A DNA stretch of 64,000 nt from Aureimonas fodinaquatilis (GTDB lineage: Bacteria; Pseudomonadota; Alphaproteobacteria; Rhizobiales; Rhizobiaceae): positions 1 to 64,000 of the forward strand of contig NZ_VTWH01000005.1 in NCBI RefSeq assembly GCF_008369445.1. The letters are read 5' to 3'. Of this stretch, positions 27,313 through 38,297 are shown piece after piece. Position numbers and translations under genes: made by a program. Under the pieces are notes generated by a model. It worked only from the letters and a program-made list of their open reading frames with translations. It ran no database searches and was not told the origin of the DNA. The first letter of the stretch is position 1. Each line of letters starts with the position of its first letter.

Positions 27313-28284
27313 TTAAAGTTTGCGCAGAGCCACCTGTTCCACCATGTGGTTGCCGCCCTTGCGCAAAATCAGGTCGGCGCGCGGCCGGGTCGGCAGAATA
27401 TTCTCATACAGGTTGCGGGCGTTGATATTGGTCCACAGCGATCCGGCAATAGCCATGGCCTCGTCTGTGCTGGTCTTGGAATATCGGTGAAAAAACGAGC
27501 CCTGCTGTCGGAAAGCGGTTTCCCGAAGGCGCATGAACCGCGAAATATACCATCGCCGCAAATCTGCCTCGTCAGCATCGATGTAGATGGACAGGTCAAA
27601 AAAATCCGAAACAAACGGCACCGCTTTGCCGTCTTTCGGCATTTCGCGAACCTGCAGAACATTCAGGCCTTCGAAAATCAGAATGTCCGGCCGGTCAACG
27701 GTGATGAATTCATTTGGCACGACGTCATAGACAAAGTGCGAATAGACTGGTGCACGGACTTCCGGTGCGCCAGCCTTGATGTCGGACAGGAATCGCAGAA
27801 TTGCCGCCACATCATAGCTTTCAGGAAAGCCCTTGCGCTGCATCAACCCTTCAGCTTCCAGCACGGCATTGGGGTACAGGAAGCCATCAGTTGTAACCAG
27901 ATCGACCTGCGGTGAATTGGGCCAACGCGCCAGCAGTTCTTTCAAAATACGGGCCGTGGTGGATTTTCCAACGGAAACAGAACCGGCTATGCCGATGATA
28001 AACGGGGTTTTGCGGCTGTCTGGCTGGCGAAGAAACAGTTGACGCTCGCGAAACAGCGTCTGCATGGATTCCACGTGCGAGGCCAGCAAACGCGAAATAG
28101 GCAGGTAAATCCGCGCGACCTCATCCAGGTCAATCGTGTCGCCCAGCGAACGCAGACGTTGCACCTCTTCTTCACCCAGGGTCAGCTGTTCGTTGGCACG
28201 AAAGGCTCCCCATTCCTGCGCGGAGTAGAAGCGGTAGGGCGACAGGCCGGAAGAGGATATCTTGTCCATGAGTTCAGGCGCCAC
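27313..28284 (-). CDS. coaA: Type I pantothenate kinase
   Basis: A 323-residue kinase that phosphorylates pantothenate, the first step of coenzyme A synthesis. Visible are the P-loop [12 protein letters not shown] (about 98-109), [22 protein letters not shown] and the C-terminal [13 protein letters not shown]. It closely follows the rhizobial CoaA sequence. The start used is GTG 28284 with AAAAGG six bases upstream, overlapping the hisE end by 11 bases; ATG 28269 is an alternative. It is the last gene of the histidine cluster, a common place for coaA in rhizobia. Confidence 0.97.
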   Translation of the reverse strand: MAPELMDKISSSGLSPYRFYSAQEWGAFRANEQLTLGEEEVQRLRSLGDTIDLDEVARIYLPISRLLASHVESMQTLFRERQLFLRQPDSRKTPFIIGIAGSVSVGKSTTARILKELLARWPNSPQVDLVTTDGFLYPNAVLEAEGLMQRKGFPESYDVAAILRFLSDIKAGAPEVRAPVYSHFVYDVVPNEFITVDRPDILIFEGLNVLQVREMPKDGKAVPFVSDFFDLSIYIDADEADLRRWYISRFMRLRETAFRQQGSFFHRYSKTSTDEAMAIAGSLWTNINARNLYENILPTRPRADLILRKGGNHMVEQVALRKL

Positions 28285-28594
28285 GGCTGGCCTTTTCCTG
28301 CAGCCCGGTTACAGCAGTGCGGCGTTGAAGTTCGGCCTCGACAGTGGCCAGCGGAATGCCGCGCAGGTGCAGCAGAACAAGCAAATGGTACAGAAGGTCA
28401 CACACTTCGCCGGTCAGTGCCTCATCGCCTTCCGACAAAGCGGCAATGATGGTTTCAACTGCCTCCTCACCCAGCTTCTGGCTGACTTTCGGCAGGCCTT
28501 TCTGCTTCAGAAGCGCCGTATAGGATCCGGTTTCACCCGAATTGGCCCGCTCTGCAATAATGGCTTCCAACTGTCTGAGGGAAAAATCTGCCAT
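28274..28594 (-). CDS. hisE: Phosphoribosyl-ATP diphosphatase HisE
   Basis: A 106-residue enzyme for the second step of histidine synthesis, which removes pyrophosphate from phosphoribosyl-ATP. The MazG-like helical core shows [18 protein letters not shown] and the metal-binding [13 protein letters not shown]. The start at 28594 lies 4 bases after the hisF stop. It is an ordinary stand-alone HisE, not fused to HisI. Confidence 0.97.
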   Translation of the reverse strand: MADFSLRQLEAIIAERANSGETGSYTALLKQKGLPKVSQKLGEEAVETIIAALSEGDEALTGEVCDLLYHLLVLLHLRGIPLATVEAELQRRTAVTGLQEKASRGA

Positions 28595-28598
28595 AGTT

Positions 28599-29372
28599 TT
28601 ATCCATCCAGCCGCATGGCCAGCCCGGCAGCTGCCATATGCGCCTTGGCCTCACTGATTGTGTATGTGCCGAAGTGGAAGATCGATGCGGCCAGAACAGC
28701 AGAGGCGTGTCCATCCCGAACACCCTGGACCAGATGATCAAGGGTGCCAACTCCGCCTGATGCGATAACCGGCACGTCAACGGCATCGGCTACCGCTTTC
28801 GTCAGTTCGATATCAAAGCCAGAGCGGGTGCCATCCCTGTCCATTGAGGTCAGCAGAATCTCACCCGCGCCGAAGGCGGTGACTTGCCGGGCAAAGTCCA
28901 CGGCATCAATGCCGGTCGCCTGCCGCCCGCCATGGGTGAAAATCTCCCAGCGCGGCGTGGCGGCCTCCACCCTTTTGGCGTCGATAGCCACGACAATGCA
29001 TTGATTGCCGAACTTATCCGCCGCCTCTGCCACAAATTCCGGCCGCTTAACCGCCGCGGTATTGATGGCCACCTTGTCAGCACCGGCCAGGAGAAGCCGG
29101 CGGATATCGGCAACTTCGCGCACGCCGCCGCCAACCGTGACCGGCATGAAGCAGGCTTCCGCAGTGCGGGCAACCACATCCAGCAGGGTCTGCCGATTGT
29201 CTGAAGATGCGGTGATATCCAGAAAACACAGCTCATCCGCCCCGGCGGCATCATAAGCGCGCGCCGCTTCCACCGGATCACCGGCGTCAATCAGGTCAAC
29301 AAAGTTCACACCTTTGACCACCCGACCGTCCTTGACATCAAGGCAGGGGATGATGCGTTTTTTCAGACTCAC
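28599..29372 (-). CDS. hisF: Imidazole glycerol phosphate synthase cyclase subunit HisF
   Basis: A 257-residue TIM barrel that, with HisH, makes imidazole glycerol phosphate and AICAR. It starts [20 protein letters not shown], with the catalytic Asp in CLDV and the second catalytic Asp in [14 protein letters not shown]. The start is placed at GTG 29372, which gives the usual HisF N-terminus and has GGGAG upstream; an in-frame GTG at 29405 would add 11 residues. A 111-base gap separates it from hisA, room for an internal promoter. Confidence 0.97.
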   Translation of the reverse strand: MSLKKRIIPCLDVKDGRVVKGVNFVDLIDAGDPVEAARAYDAAGADELCFLDITASSDNRQTLLDVVARTAEACFMPVTVGGGVREVADIRRLLLAGADKVAINTAAVKRPEFVAEAADKFGNQCIVVAIDAKRVEAATPRWEIFTHGGRQATGIDAVDFARQVTAFGAGEILLTSMDRDGTRSGFDIELTKAVADAVDVPVIASGGVGTLDHLVQGVRDGHASAVLAASIFHFGTYTISEAKAHMAAAGLAMRLDG

Positions 29373-29483
29373 CGTCGGGGTGCTCCCGTCATCAGCAATT
29401 TGCACAAATGTGCATATGCGCCTTCAAGGCGATGTTTCGCAAGTTTTGTTAAAGCGTCGTGTTGCCGCTGAAACGCAACCGGT

Positions 29484-30236
29484 TCACCGGGAAATGGTCT
29501 GGCGATAGGAAAGAAGCTCCAGCGCCGCCGCAACGTCAATCCGGCCATCATAAAGCGCGCGACCTGAAATTGCGCCTTCCAGTCTGGACGCTTCGGGAGA
29601 CGCCAGCCGCACAATGTCCTCCATGGAGGCAAGCCCGCCAGATGCAATCACCGGAATTGAGATGGCATCCGCAAGGGCAATGGTCGCATCCCAGTTGATT
29701 CCGGCCAGAATGCCGTCGCGGTCGATATCGGTGTAAATGACGGCGCTGACCCCGGCGTCTTCAAACGCCCTGGCCATTTCCGTTACGCCCAGTTCAGACG
29801 CCTGCGCCCAGCCCTCAACCGCAACCTTACCGCCCTTGGCATCAATGCCCACGGCAACACGCCCTGGAAACTGCGCCGCAGCCTGGCGCACCAGCGCCGG
29901 ATCCCGCACAGCCACTGTGCCCAGAATCACGCGGGCCAGCCCTTTATCCAGCCAGCCAGCCACTGCGTCCATGGTGCGGATGCCTCCGCCCAGTTGAACC
30001 GCCATATCGGCGCCAACCGCAGCAAGAATTGACTCGACGGCATCGCCATTCACCGCTTGTCCGGCAAATGCTCCGTTCAAATCCACCACATGCAGTTTCT
30101 TGAAGCCCATATCCCGAAAAGCACGCGCCTGCGCCGCCGGATCGCCGTTGTATACGGTGGCTTCTTCCATCAGCCCCAGTTTCAGGCGCACGCAAGCGCC
30201 GTCCTTCAGGTCAATTGCCGGGAATAATTCGGGCAT
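29484..30236 (-). CDS. hisA: Phosphoribosylformimino-AICAR ribotide isomerase HisA
   Basis: A 250-residue TIM-barrel isomerase of histidine synthesis, acting just before HisHF. It has [16 protein letters not shown] with the catalytic Asp8-equivalent, VQLGGGIR, and [12 protein letters not shown] with the second catalytic Asp. The ATG at 30236 follows the hisH stop by one base, so translation is coupled. Length is typical. Confidence 0.97.
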   Translation of the reverse strand: MPELFPAIDLKDGACVRLKLGLMEEATVYNGDPAAQARAFRDMGFKKLHVVDLNGAFAGQAVNGDAVESILAAVGADMAVQLGGGIRTMDAVAGWLDKGLARVILGTVAVRDPALVRQAAAQFPGRVAVGIDAKGGKVAVEGWAQASELGVTEMARAFEDAGVSAVIYTDIDRDGILAGINWDATIALADAISIPVIASGGLASMEDIVRLASPEASRLEGAISGRALYDGRIDVAAALELLSYRQTISR

Positions 30237-30237
30237 G

Positions 30238-30891
30238 TCATGGCTTCCATTGCAAGAAATTGGCAATCAGCTTCAGGCCCAGAGCCTGGCTCTTTTCCGG
30301 GTGAAATTGGGTCCCGGCCATATTGTCTCTGGCGACCATAGCCGTAACGGGCCCACCATAGCCCGTCGTGGCTACAACCTGTTCCGGCCTTTTGGCAACA
30401 AGCTGATAGGAGTGAACAAAATAAGCATGCAATCCATCCGGCCCTGTCGCAATGCCGTCCAGCAACGGGTGCGGAGAATCAGGGTCAATGGTGTTCCAGC
30501 CGATCTGGGGAATTTTCAGAGAAGTGTCATCCGGCGTGATGCGCTCGACATCGCCCGCAATCCAGCCAAGCCCCTCTGTTGTGGTTTTCTCAAGCCCGCG
30601 ATCTGCCATCAGTTGCATGCCGACACAAATGCCCAGAAATGGCCGCCCGGCAGTTTCCACCGTCTCACGCAGGGCCTCAACCATACCCGGAACCTCATCC
30701 AGCCCCCGGCGGCAGTCGGCATAAGCGCCGACACCGGGCAGAACGATGCGGTCGGCTTTGCGCACAAATTCGGGGTCGCTGCTCAGGCTCACCTTTGCAG
30801 AAACACCGCTATCAGTTGCGGCGCGTTCAAATGCCTTTGCAGCCGAGCGCAGGTTGCCCGAGCCATAGTCAATAATCGCAATGGTCTGCAT
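30238..30891 (-). CDS. hisH: Imidazole glycerol phosphate synthase glutamine amidotransferase HisH
   Basis: A 217-residue class I glutamine amidotransferase that supplies ammonia to HisF. The catalytic triad is visible: Cys in [11 protein letters not shown] (about 88), and His and Glu in TQFHPEKSQ near the end. The N-terminus is [13 protein letters not shown]. It lies five bases downstream of the DUF2628 gene. Confidence 0.97.
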   Translation of the reverse strand: MQTIAIIDYGSGNLRSAAKAFERAATDSGVSAKVSLSSDPEFVRKADRIVLPGVGAYADCRRGLDEVPGMVEALRETVETAGRPFLGICVGMQLMADRGLEKTTTEGLGWIAGDVERITPDDTSLKIPQIGWNTIDPDSPHPLLDGIATGPDGLHAYFVHSYQLVAKRPEQVVATTGYGGPVTAMVARDNMAGTQFHPEKSQALGLKLIANFLQWKP

Positions 30892-30896
30892 GAATA

Positions 30897-31343
30897 TCAG
30901 GCTCCTGGCACATCCAGCAGGCTTTTTGCAGCCATGCGACGCAGGTGAGAATTGTCCACTGCCGATTCCGGCACAATCGGTGCCGGCAGGTTGCTGAAAT
31001 ACTGGATCTCCGCTTCTTCCAGACTGTCGGCATAGAGAGTTGCGCTTTCGCGAAAGCCGCGCCTGCGCAGTTTTGCAATGCGCCAGGCAGGGCCTTCGAG
31101 GGCAACCGCAAGGCCGAGGGTCAGTACGGCAAGCTGGGCGGCCAGCATTTCACCCGTCAGGCGGCCGGCAAGCGTCAGCGCGCCCACAGCGATGAAGTAA
31201 GCCGCGCTTGCCAGCCACAGCCGATGCACCAGCAGCCATATCAAGGGAAATATCAGAGCCAGCCACCGAAACCGGTCAGCGACAAATGTTGCGCTGTCCG
31301 GCCTCGCGGTATTTCCAGGCGTTAAAACAACATAGCGGGTCAT
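30897..31343 (-). CDS. DUF2628 domain membrane protein
   Basis: A 148-residue protein with three or so hydrophobic segments ([49 protein letters not shown]), followed by a soluble C-terminal tail. It matches DUF2628, whose function is unknown. In many Rhizobiales this gene sits between hisB and hisH, exactly as here. Its ATG directly follows the hisB stop (TGAATG), so it is part of the operon. A role in histidine metabolism is not shown. Confidence 0.88.
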   Translation of the reverse strand: MTRYVVLTPGNTARPDSATFVADRFRWLALIFPLIWLLVHRLWLASAAYFIAVGALTLAGRLTGEMLAAQLAVLTLGLAVALEGPAWRIAKLRRRGFRESATLYADSLEEAEIQYFSNLPAPIVPESAVDNSHLRRMAAKSLLDVPGA

Positions 31344-31952
31344 TCAGGCCAGCATACCTTTGGTAGAGGGAACCCGGTCGCTTTGCCGGGGGTCTACCTC
31401 CAGCGCAGTGCCAAGCACCCGTGCCACAGCCTTGAAACAGGTTTCGGCAATGTGATGCGAATTGTCACCATACAGCGTTTCAATGTGCAGCGTCAGCCCC
31501 GCATTCTGGGCAAAGGCCTGGAAAAACTCCCGCACCAGTTGAGTGTCGAATGTTCCAATTTTTTCAGTTGGAAATGTGGTGCGGAACACCAGAAACGGCC
31601 TGCCGGAAACGTCAATTGCTGCGCGTGTCAGGCATTCGTCCATAGCAAGATCCAGCGATGCATAGCGCTTGATTCCGCGCCGTTCGCCCATGGCCTTGCG
31701 CACAGCTTGCCCCAGCGCAATGCCGACATCCTCCACCGTGTGGTGATCATCAATATGGGTGTCACCCTTGGCTTCGACCGTGATGTCGATCAGAGAGTGC
31801 CGCGCAAGCTGGTCCAGCATATGATCGAAAAAACCCACGCCTGTAGCAATGTCGGACCGGCCCAGACCGTCCAGTTCCACATTGACGCGGATGGCTGTTT
31901 CATTGGTGCTGCGTTCAACCGCGGCCACACGCCGTTCTGCCGTTTCACCCAT
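31344..31952 (-). CDS. hisB: Imidazoleglycerol-phosphate dehydratase HisB
   Basis: A 202-residue Mn-dependent dehydratase of histidine synthesis. The metal-binding motifs [32 protein letters not shown] and [12 protein letters not shown] are all intact. It is monofunctional, without the phosphatase domain found in enterobacteria. ATG 31952 is chosen because AGGA lies eight bases upstream and the N-terminus then matches relatives; ATG 31961 is possible. It opens the his operon and is divergent from hslV. Confidence 0.97.
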   Translation of the reverse strand: MGETAERRVAAVERSTNETAIRVNVELDGLGRSDIATGVGFFDHMLDQLARHSLIDITVEAKGDTHIDDHHTVEDVGIALGQAVRKAMGERRGIKRYASLDLAMDECLTRAAIDVSGRPFLVFRTTFPTEKIGTFDTQLVREFFQAFAQNAGLTLHIETLYGDNSHHIAETCFKAVARVLGTALEVDPRQSDRVPSTKGMLA

Positions 31953-32103
31953 CAGGTCCATCCTGTCAAAAACTCAACCTCGTAACCTGCTATAAGCGCA
32001 TATCGCGTCGAGATAAAAGCCACCCCTTTGCGACAAGCGCAATTTGATCCCATATGAATGCTCAAGCCGGACACCGGCGAGCAAGTTTAAAGGGTTAAGA
32101 CGA

Positions 32104-32688
32104 ATGAATTTCGAGCGGCACGATCCGGCCACGATTTATGGCACCACAATTGTTACTGTTCGCAAGAATGGCAAAGTTGTTGTTGCTGGAGATGGCCAGG
32201 TATCGCTGGGCAATACTGTGATGAAGGGCAACGCGCGCAAAGTACGCCGAATCGGCAAATCCGGTCAGGTACTTGCCGGATTTGCCGGTGCGACAGCAGA
32301 CGCATTTACTCTGCTGGAGCGGCTGGAAAACAAGCTGGAACAATATCCGGACCAGTTGATGCGCGCATCGGTGGAACTGGCCCGCGACTGGCGCACAGAC
32401 CGATATCTGCGCCGTCTGGAAGCCATGATGATTGTGGCGGATAAGAATGTGACACTGACACTGACCGGTACAGGCGATGTGCTTGAGCCAGAGGGCGGCA
32501 TTATCGCAATCGGATCGGGCGGCAACTATGCATTGGCCGCTGCGCGTGCCCTGGCTGACACGGACTTTTCTGCAGAAGAAATTGCCCGCCGCGCTATGCG
32601 CATTGCCGCAGAAATCTGCATCTACACCAATGAAAATCTGGTTCTGGAAAGCCTGGATTCAGATCAGCCTGCTGGCGCAGCAGTCTAG
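32104..32688 (+). CDS. hslV: ATP-dependent protease peptidase subunit HslV
   Basis: A 194-residue proteasome-like peptidase that pairs with HslU. A short propeptide ([13 protein letters not shown]) precedes the catalytic N-terminal Thr14 of the mature enzyme ([19 protein letters not shown]). [18 protein letters not shown] and [17 protein letters not shown] are family hallmarks. A strong ribosome site (AAGGG) precedes ATG 32104. hslU is not the next gene; it lies 5.7 kb away on the opposite strand. Confidence 0.98.
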   Translation: MNFERHDPATIYGTTIVTVRKNGKVVVAGDGQVSLGNTVMKGNARKVRRIGKSGQVLAGFAGATADAFTLLERLENKLEQYPDQLMRASVELARDWRTDRYLRRLEAMMIVADKNVTLTLTGTGDVLEPEGGIIAIGSGGNYALAAARALADTDFSAEEIARRAMRIAAEICIYTNENLVLESLDSDQPAGAAV

Positions 32689-32774
32689 TCGCCGCCAAAG
32701 CGGTTGATTGCCTGCATCGATTCGGTTCGCCTGCAGCTTTGTGACCACGCTCTGGAGCAGGGCGAAGAAACAGC

Positions 32775-32806
32775 AAGGGCTGATTTCCCAACGGAAATCA
32801 GCCCTT
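32775..32806 (-). terminator. Terminator of tRNA-Ala
   Basis: A perfect 14-base inverted repeat (AAGGGCTGATTTCC, 32775-32788, with 32793-32806) around a 4-base loop. On the minus strand it is followed by a T-rich stretch (TGCTGTTTCTT), so it most likely ends the tRNA transcript. It also faces the end of hslV on the plus strand. Confidence 0.8.
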
Positions 32807-32815
32807 GAAGAAAAC

Positions 32816-32891
<76 letters not shown>

Positions 32892-33029
32892 GCACCGCTT
32901 TCGAGGAAATCACTTTCCTGCGGCGTGTGGCGGGTTCGTATTGGAATGCCGTCAGAAGATCAAGCTCTATTTCGAGATTTTCACCACTGACGGCATTTGC
33001 AGGTCTCAGATCACGCGTCGCGTGTCAGA

Positions 33030-33437
33030 TCAAACGTCGTCTTCGTCGTCGCGGCCGCCACCGATAATGTCGGCCATATCGTCATCCTCGTCCTCATCAT
33101 CTTCGAGGAACGTGGAATCATCATCGTCGTCGCCAACTTCAAGGTCGTCATCATCGCCGTCAACGTCCGGCAGATCATCCTTGCTGTTGTCGTCGTCTTC
33201 CAAATCGTTGAGTGATACGGTTTCATCATCGGTTTCAATGACTTCCGTATTATCGGTTTCAGTATCCTCTGTCTTTTCGGCAACCCGGCGCGACGGTGCG
33301 GGCTTGATTGCTTCAAAAAACGACAGCGGATAGGTTTTGCCGGTAAAAGGCGAAACGATCGGATCCTTGTTCAGATCATAAAATTTCCGGCCCGTCTCGG
33401 GGCAGACCCGTTTGGTGCCGAGTTCTGGTTGCGCCAT
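33030..33437 (-). CDS. TIGR02300 family protein (FYDLN acid)
   Basis: A 135-residue protein. The first 45 residues are the conserved domain (GTKRVCPETGRKFYDLNKDP), which gives the family its FYDLN name. From about residue 55 the protein is extremely acidic, with long Asp/Glu runs almost to the C-terminus. The family is restricted to alphaproteobacteria and its function is unknown. In rhizobia it often neighbours aroA, as here, divergently. The ATG at 33437 has AGAGG seven bases upstream. Confidence 0.92.
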   Translation of the reverse strand: MAQPELGTKRVCPETGRKFYDLNKDPIVSPFTGKTYPLSFFEAIKPAPSRRVAEKTEDTETDNTEVIETDDETVSLNDLEDDDNSKDDLPDVDGDDDDLEVGDDDDDSTFLEDDEDEDDDMADIIGGGRDDEDDV

Positions 33438-33622
33438 TCTGACCTCTTTACAATCGGTTTTGGATGAACCGGATCGGCCGGCTCCGTGCATGAACCGGCG
33501 TGACTGACAAGAAAAATATCCTTGCAATTTTCGTCGGAAAAATCGGTTGGTCCCTTACGGCCTTGCTGGCGTCTTGTCAAAGTCTGATGCACAAACCGCG
33601 AAATGCGGGTGACGTGACGTGA

Positions 33623-35059
<1,437 letters not shown>

Positions 35060-35067
35060 CAGACACG

Positions 35068-36087
35068 ATGAACAACGGATTTTGGTTGCTGGCTTTCGCG
35101 CTGGTATTTTTCGCACCATTATCCTTCATTTATGGTCGCCATGTTGCCGGCTCTCTGCACCAGAGAGGCGGTAACCTGCTTGTGGCGGGCCTGCAAAAGT
35201 TGCTGGCGCCTGCTGTTTTCGGCACAGCAATGCTGTACAGGCTGATCGCACCTGGAACGAGCCTGGAACCACGGGATATGGCAACGGGCTGGGCTACGCT
35301 GGACGCGGCCTTGTCGATAGTGTCTGCAATCGGTTCGGTTGCAGCCCTGGTGTTTTTCATAACCGTGCCTTTTGTTCTGGGCCGGTTGTTCGGGGTTATA
35401 GCTGCCTGGTGCGGCTTGTTTCGCATCGGGCAATCTGCCCGGCAGGGTGAAGGAGGCTGGATGCCACTGACAATTGCCATTGATGGCCCTGCCGCCGCGG
35501 GCAAAGGCACGCTGGCGAAGCGACTGGCGGAGCATTACAGCCTGCCTTATCTGGACACCGGCCTTTTGTACCGGGCTGTCGGCAAGCTGGCGCACGAGCA
35601 AGGCATCGATCTGGATGACCCGGAGGCAACAGGTGCCCTGGCGGCAAAGCTGGACACCAGCCATCTGGATGACGGGTCCCTTCGCGGCCGTGAGGCGGGT
35701 GAGCTGGCCTCCCGCGTGGCTGTGCATCCACAAGTGCGCAATGCGTTGATTGCATTTCAGAAAAACTTTGCGGCACGACCAGACGGCGCGGTGCTGGACG
35801 GGCGCGACATCGGCACGGTTATTTGTCCGGAGGCGCGGGTGAAGATTTTTGTCACCGCCTCACCGGAGGTTCGTGCGCGGCGGCGCACAGACGAACTGGT
35901 CGCCAAGGGTCGGCACGTGGATTACGATACGATTCTGGCTGAAGTGCGTGAACGCGACACGCGGGATGCAGGGCGCGCGACAGCACCGCTCAAACCGGCA
36001 GATGATGCTCACTTGCTGGATACAAGCAAAATGGATATAGAAACGGCATTCCGTGCGGCTTGCGAGTTGATCGACCGCGCCGCATAA
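35068..36087 (+). CDS. Possible membrane-domain/CMP kinase read-through product
   Basis: From an ATG 8 bases after the aroA stop, an open frame of 131 codons runs without a stop straight into cmk in the same frame. The 131-residue segment looks like a real membrane protein. It has a helix near residues 5-20 (WLLAFALVFFAPLSFIYG), another near 40-60, and a strong pair near 83-120 (LSIVSAIGSVAALVFFITVP). A strong internal ribosome site just before the kinase start means the kinase can be made alone. The full 339-residue fusion, the kinase only, or both may be produced. The segment matches no family I know. Confidence 0.5.
   Translation: MNNGFWLLAFALVFFAPLSFIYGRHVAGSLHQRGGNLLVAGLQKLLAPAVFGTAMLYRLIAPGTSLEPRDMATGWATLDAALSIVSAIGSVAALVFFITVPFVLGRLFGVIAAWCGLFRIGQSARQGEGGWMPLTIAIDGPAAAGKGTLAKRLAEHYSLPYLDTGLLYRAVGKLAHEQGIDLDDPEATGALAAKLDTSHLDDGSLRGREAGELASRVAVHPQVRNALIAFQKNFAARPDGAVLDGRDIGTVICPEARVKIFVTASPEVRARRRTDELVAKGRHVDYDTILAEVRERDTRDAGRATAPLKPADDAHLLDTSKMDIETAFRAACELIDRAA
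35461..36087 (+). CDS. cmk: (d)CMP kinase
   Basis: A 208-residue cytidylate kinase that phosphorylates CMP and dCMP. The P-loop is IDGPAAAGKGTLAKRLA (about 6-22). Further motifs are YLDTGLLYRAVG, LDGRDIGTVICPEA and the lid RARRRTDEL. The start is supported by an excellent ribosome site (GAAGGAGG, 4 bases before ATG). The length equals that of rhizobial Cmk, so this is the canonical product. It lies between aroA and rpsA, the usual order in the group. Confidence 0.95.
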   Translation: MPLTIAIDGPAAAGKGTLAKRLAEHYSLPYLDTGLLYRAVGKLAHEQGIDLDDPEATGALAAKLDTSHLDDGSLRGREAGELASRVAVHPQVRNALIAFQKNFAARPDGAVLDGRDIGTVICPEARVKIFVTASPEVRARRRTDELVAKGRHVDYDTILAEVRERDTRDAGRATAPLKPADDAHLLDTSKMDIETAFRAACELIDRAA

Positions 36088-36391
36088 TGGGGTTTGAAAG
36101 GCTTTTGCGCCCTTCTTCCGCCTTATACCCGCGGAATACAGCAGCTTTGTTGGCACATTCAGTCTTTCTGCAAAGGCTAAAATGCCGGCCTTTCTGTTCC
36201 TGATCACGAAATTAATATTGCCGGCGTCCGGTCTGTTCGCGCCAGATGGACAAGATGTTCAACCAGATGTCTTGCCCATGCTTTCCCTGTCAGCCTCAGG
36301 CTTCAGGAAAGCAGGATCGGTCGCAGGTAAACGCAAACACCAACCAATTGGCGCGTGCCTGCCTTTACGGGCAGGTTTCCAAGGAGAACGA
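36088..36391 (+). promoter_or_regulatory. Leader/promoter region of rpsA with two stem-loops
   Basis: A 304-base gap upstream of ribosomal protein S1. One hairpin pairs TGCTTTCC (36279-36286) with GGAAAGCA (36306-36313) and has an inner stem AGCCT/AGGCT. A second pairs CCTGCC (36358-36363) with GGCAGG (36370-36375), just six bases before the AAGGAG ribosome site. Structured leaders mediate S1 autoregulation in E. coli; the same role here is inference. An open frame from 36182 runs in frame into rpsA, but the ribosome site at 36381 marks the true start. Confidence 0.5.
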
Positions 36392-38107
36392 ATGTCCAAC
36401 GCACAAGTGTCGCGCGATGATTTCGCCGCGCTCCTCGAAGCTTCCTTCCATGAGCATGATGTCGCCGAAGGCGCCGTGGTCAAGGGAACGGTAGTTGCCA
36501 TCGAAAAAGACATGGCTGTCATTGACGCCGGTCTTAAGGTGGAAGGGCGGGTAGCCCTTAAAGAATTCGGCCTGAAGGGCAAAGACGGCGAACTGAAAGT
36601 CGGCGACGTCGTCGAAGTTTATGTCGAGCGCATTGAAAACGCTCTGGGCGAAGCCGTCCTTTCGCGCGATAAGGCGCGCCGTGAGGAAAGCTGGGTCAAG
36701 CTTGAAGCCAAGTTTACTGCCGGCGAAAAGGTTGAAGGTCAGATCTTCAATCAGGTCAAGGGCGGCTTTACGGTCGATCTGGATGGCGCAGTTGCCTTCC
36801 TGCCGCGTTCGCAGGTGGACATTCGTCCAATCCGCGATGTTGGTCCTTTGATGAACAGCCCGCAGCCATTCCAGATTTTGAAGATGGACAAGCGTCGCGG
36901 CAATATCGTTGTTTCTCGCCGCACCGTTCTGGAAGAGAGCCGCGCCGAGCAGCGCTCTGAAATCGTTCAGAACCTTGAAGAAGGTCAGGTTGTTGACGGT
37001 ATCGTCAAGAACATCACCGATTACGGCGCGTTCGTTGATCTGGGCGGCATTGACGGCCTGCTGCATGTCACCGACATGGCATGGCGTCGTGTTAACCACC
37101 CAAGCGAAATTCTGCAGATCGGCCAGTCGGTCAAGGTGCAGATCATCCGTATCAATCAGGATACGCACCGCATTTCGCTGGGCATGAAGCAGCTTGAGTC
37201 TGATCCTTGGGAAGGCATTGGCGTTAAATACCCAATGGGCTTCAAGGTTTCGGGTCGCGTTACCAACATCACTGATTACGGTGCATTTGTTGAGCTGGAG
37301 CCAGGCATTGAAGGTCTGATCCACGTTTCGGAAATGAGCTGGACCAAGAAGAACGTTCACCCAGGCAAGATCCTTTCCACCTCTCAGGAAGTGGAAGTGG
37401 TTGTTCTTGAGGTTGATCCGGTCAAGCGCCGCATTTCTCTGGGCCTCAAGCAGACCCTGCAGAACCCTTGGGAAGCGTTCCGTGACCAGTTCCCGATCGG
37501 CGCGATCGTCGAGGGTGAAGTCAAGAACAAGACCGAATTCGGCCTGTTCATTGGCCTTGATGGCGATGTTGACGGCATGGTTCACCTGTCGGATCTTGAT
37601 TGGAACCGTCCGGGCGAACAGGTCATCGAAGAGTTCAACAAGGGCGACATGGTCAAGGCCCAGGTTCTTGACGTTGATGTTGAGAAAGAGCGCATTTCGC
37701 TTGGCATGAAGCAGGTTTCGGGCGATCCGTTCGTCAACGCTTCGGAAGCCGGCGATATTCGCCGCGGCGCGATTGTCACTTGTGAAGTGACAGCGGTTAA
37801 TGAAGGCGGTCTGGAAGTTCAGATCGTTGACACTGACCTGACATCGTTCATCCGCCGTGCGGATCTGGCTCGGGACCGCGACGATCAGCGTCCAGAGCGC
37901 TTCAGTGTTGGCCAGAAGGTTGATGTGCGCGTGACGCAGTTCGACAAGAAGGCACATCGCATTGGCGTTTCGATCAAGGCATTGCAGATCGCTGAGGAAA
38001 AGGAAGCCGTTGCTCAATACGGTTCCTCTGACTCGGGCGCATCGCTGGGCGACATTCTTGCCGCAGCCATGAAGAACCGCGAAGATGGCGAAGGCGAAAG
38101 CGAGTAA
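36392..38107 (+). CDS. rpsA: 30S ribosomal protein S1
   Basis: A 571-residue RNA-binding protein that helps bring mRNA to the 30S subunit. Six S1 domains are visible, among them VVKGTVVAIEKDMAVIDAGL, VDGIVKNITDYGAFVDLGG, VSGRVTNITDYGAFVELEP and VEGEVKNKTEFGLFIGLDG. ATG 36392 has AAGGAG at ideal spacing. The codons are strongly biased, as expected for a highly expressed gene. A terminator follows 26 bases after the stop. Confidence 0.98.
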   Translation: MSNAQVSRDDFAALLEASFHEHDVAEGAVVKGTVVAIEKDMAVIDAGLKVEGRVALKEFGLKGKDGELKVGDVVEVYVERIENALGEAVLSRDKARREESWVKLEAKFTAGEKVEGQIFNQVKGGFTVDLDGAVAFLPRSQVDIRPIRDVGPLMNSPQPFQILKMDKRRGNIVVSRRTVLEESRAEQRSEIVQNLEEGQVVDGIVKNITDYGAFVDLGGIDGLLHVTDMAWRRVNHPSEILQIGQSVKVQIIRINQDTHRISLGMKQLESDPWEGIGVKYPMGFKVSGRVTNITDYGAFVELEPGIEGLIHVSEMSWTKKNVHPGKILSTSQEVEVVVLEVDPVKRRISLGLKQTLQNPWEAFRDQFPIGAIVEGEVKNKTEFGLFIGLDGDVDGMVHLSDLDWNRPGEQVIEEFNKGDMVKAQVLDVDVEKERISLGMKQVSGDPFVNASEAGDIRRGAIVTCEVTAVNEGGLEVQIVDTDLTSFIRRADLARDRDDQRPERFSVGQKVDVRVTQFDKKAHRIGVSIKALQIAEEKEAVAQYGSSDSGASLGDILAAAMKNREDGEGESE

Positions 38108-38133
38108 GCTTTAGCTCAACCAGCTCAATATTG

Positions 38134-38166
38134 GCCCGTGGCGATCAATCGCCGCGGGCTTTTTTC
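38134..38166 (+). terminator. Rho-independent terminator of rpsA
   Basis: GCCCGTGGCGA pairs with TCGCCGCGGGC (one T-C mismatch) around a 4-base loop, followed by TTTTTT. Confidence 0.9.
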
Positions 38167-38297
38167 TGCTCTGACAGGTCTTGAACAGCTCAGGCAGAAG
38201 ATGCATTGCCGGAATTGCCCTCAGACGTTTTTCGTGGTTTGAAACATTGACCCGGGCAATTGGGCAGCCAAAGCAGCACTGTGAAAAAGGTTGGCGG

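Noticed and set aside
36182-36391. 70-codon in-frame extension of rpsA
   Set aside because: The true start has an ideal AAGGAG site and standard N-terminus, and the extension overlaps two leader hairpins.
36365-38017. Minus-strand open frame of 550 codons opposite rpsA
   Set aside because: rpsA has six S1 domains and a strong start. The antisense frame arises from the biased codons of a highly expressed gene.
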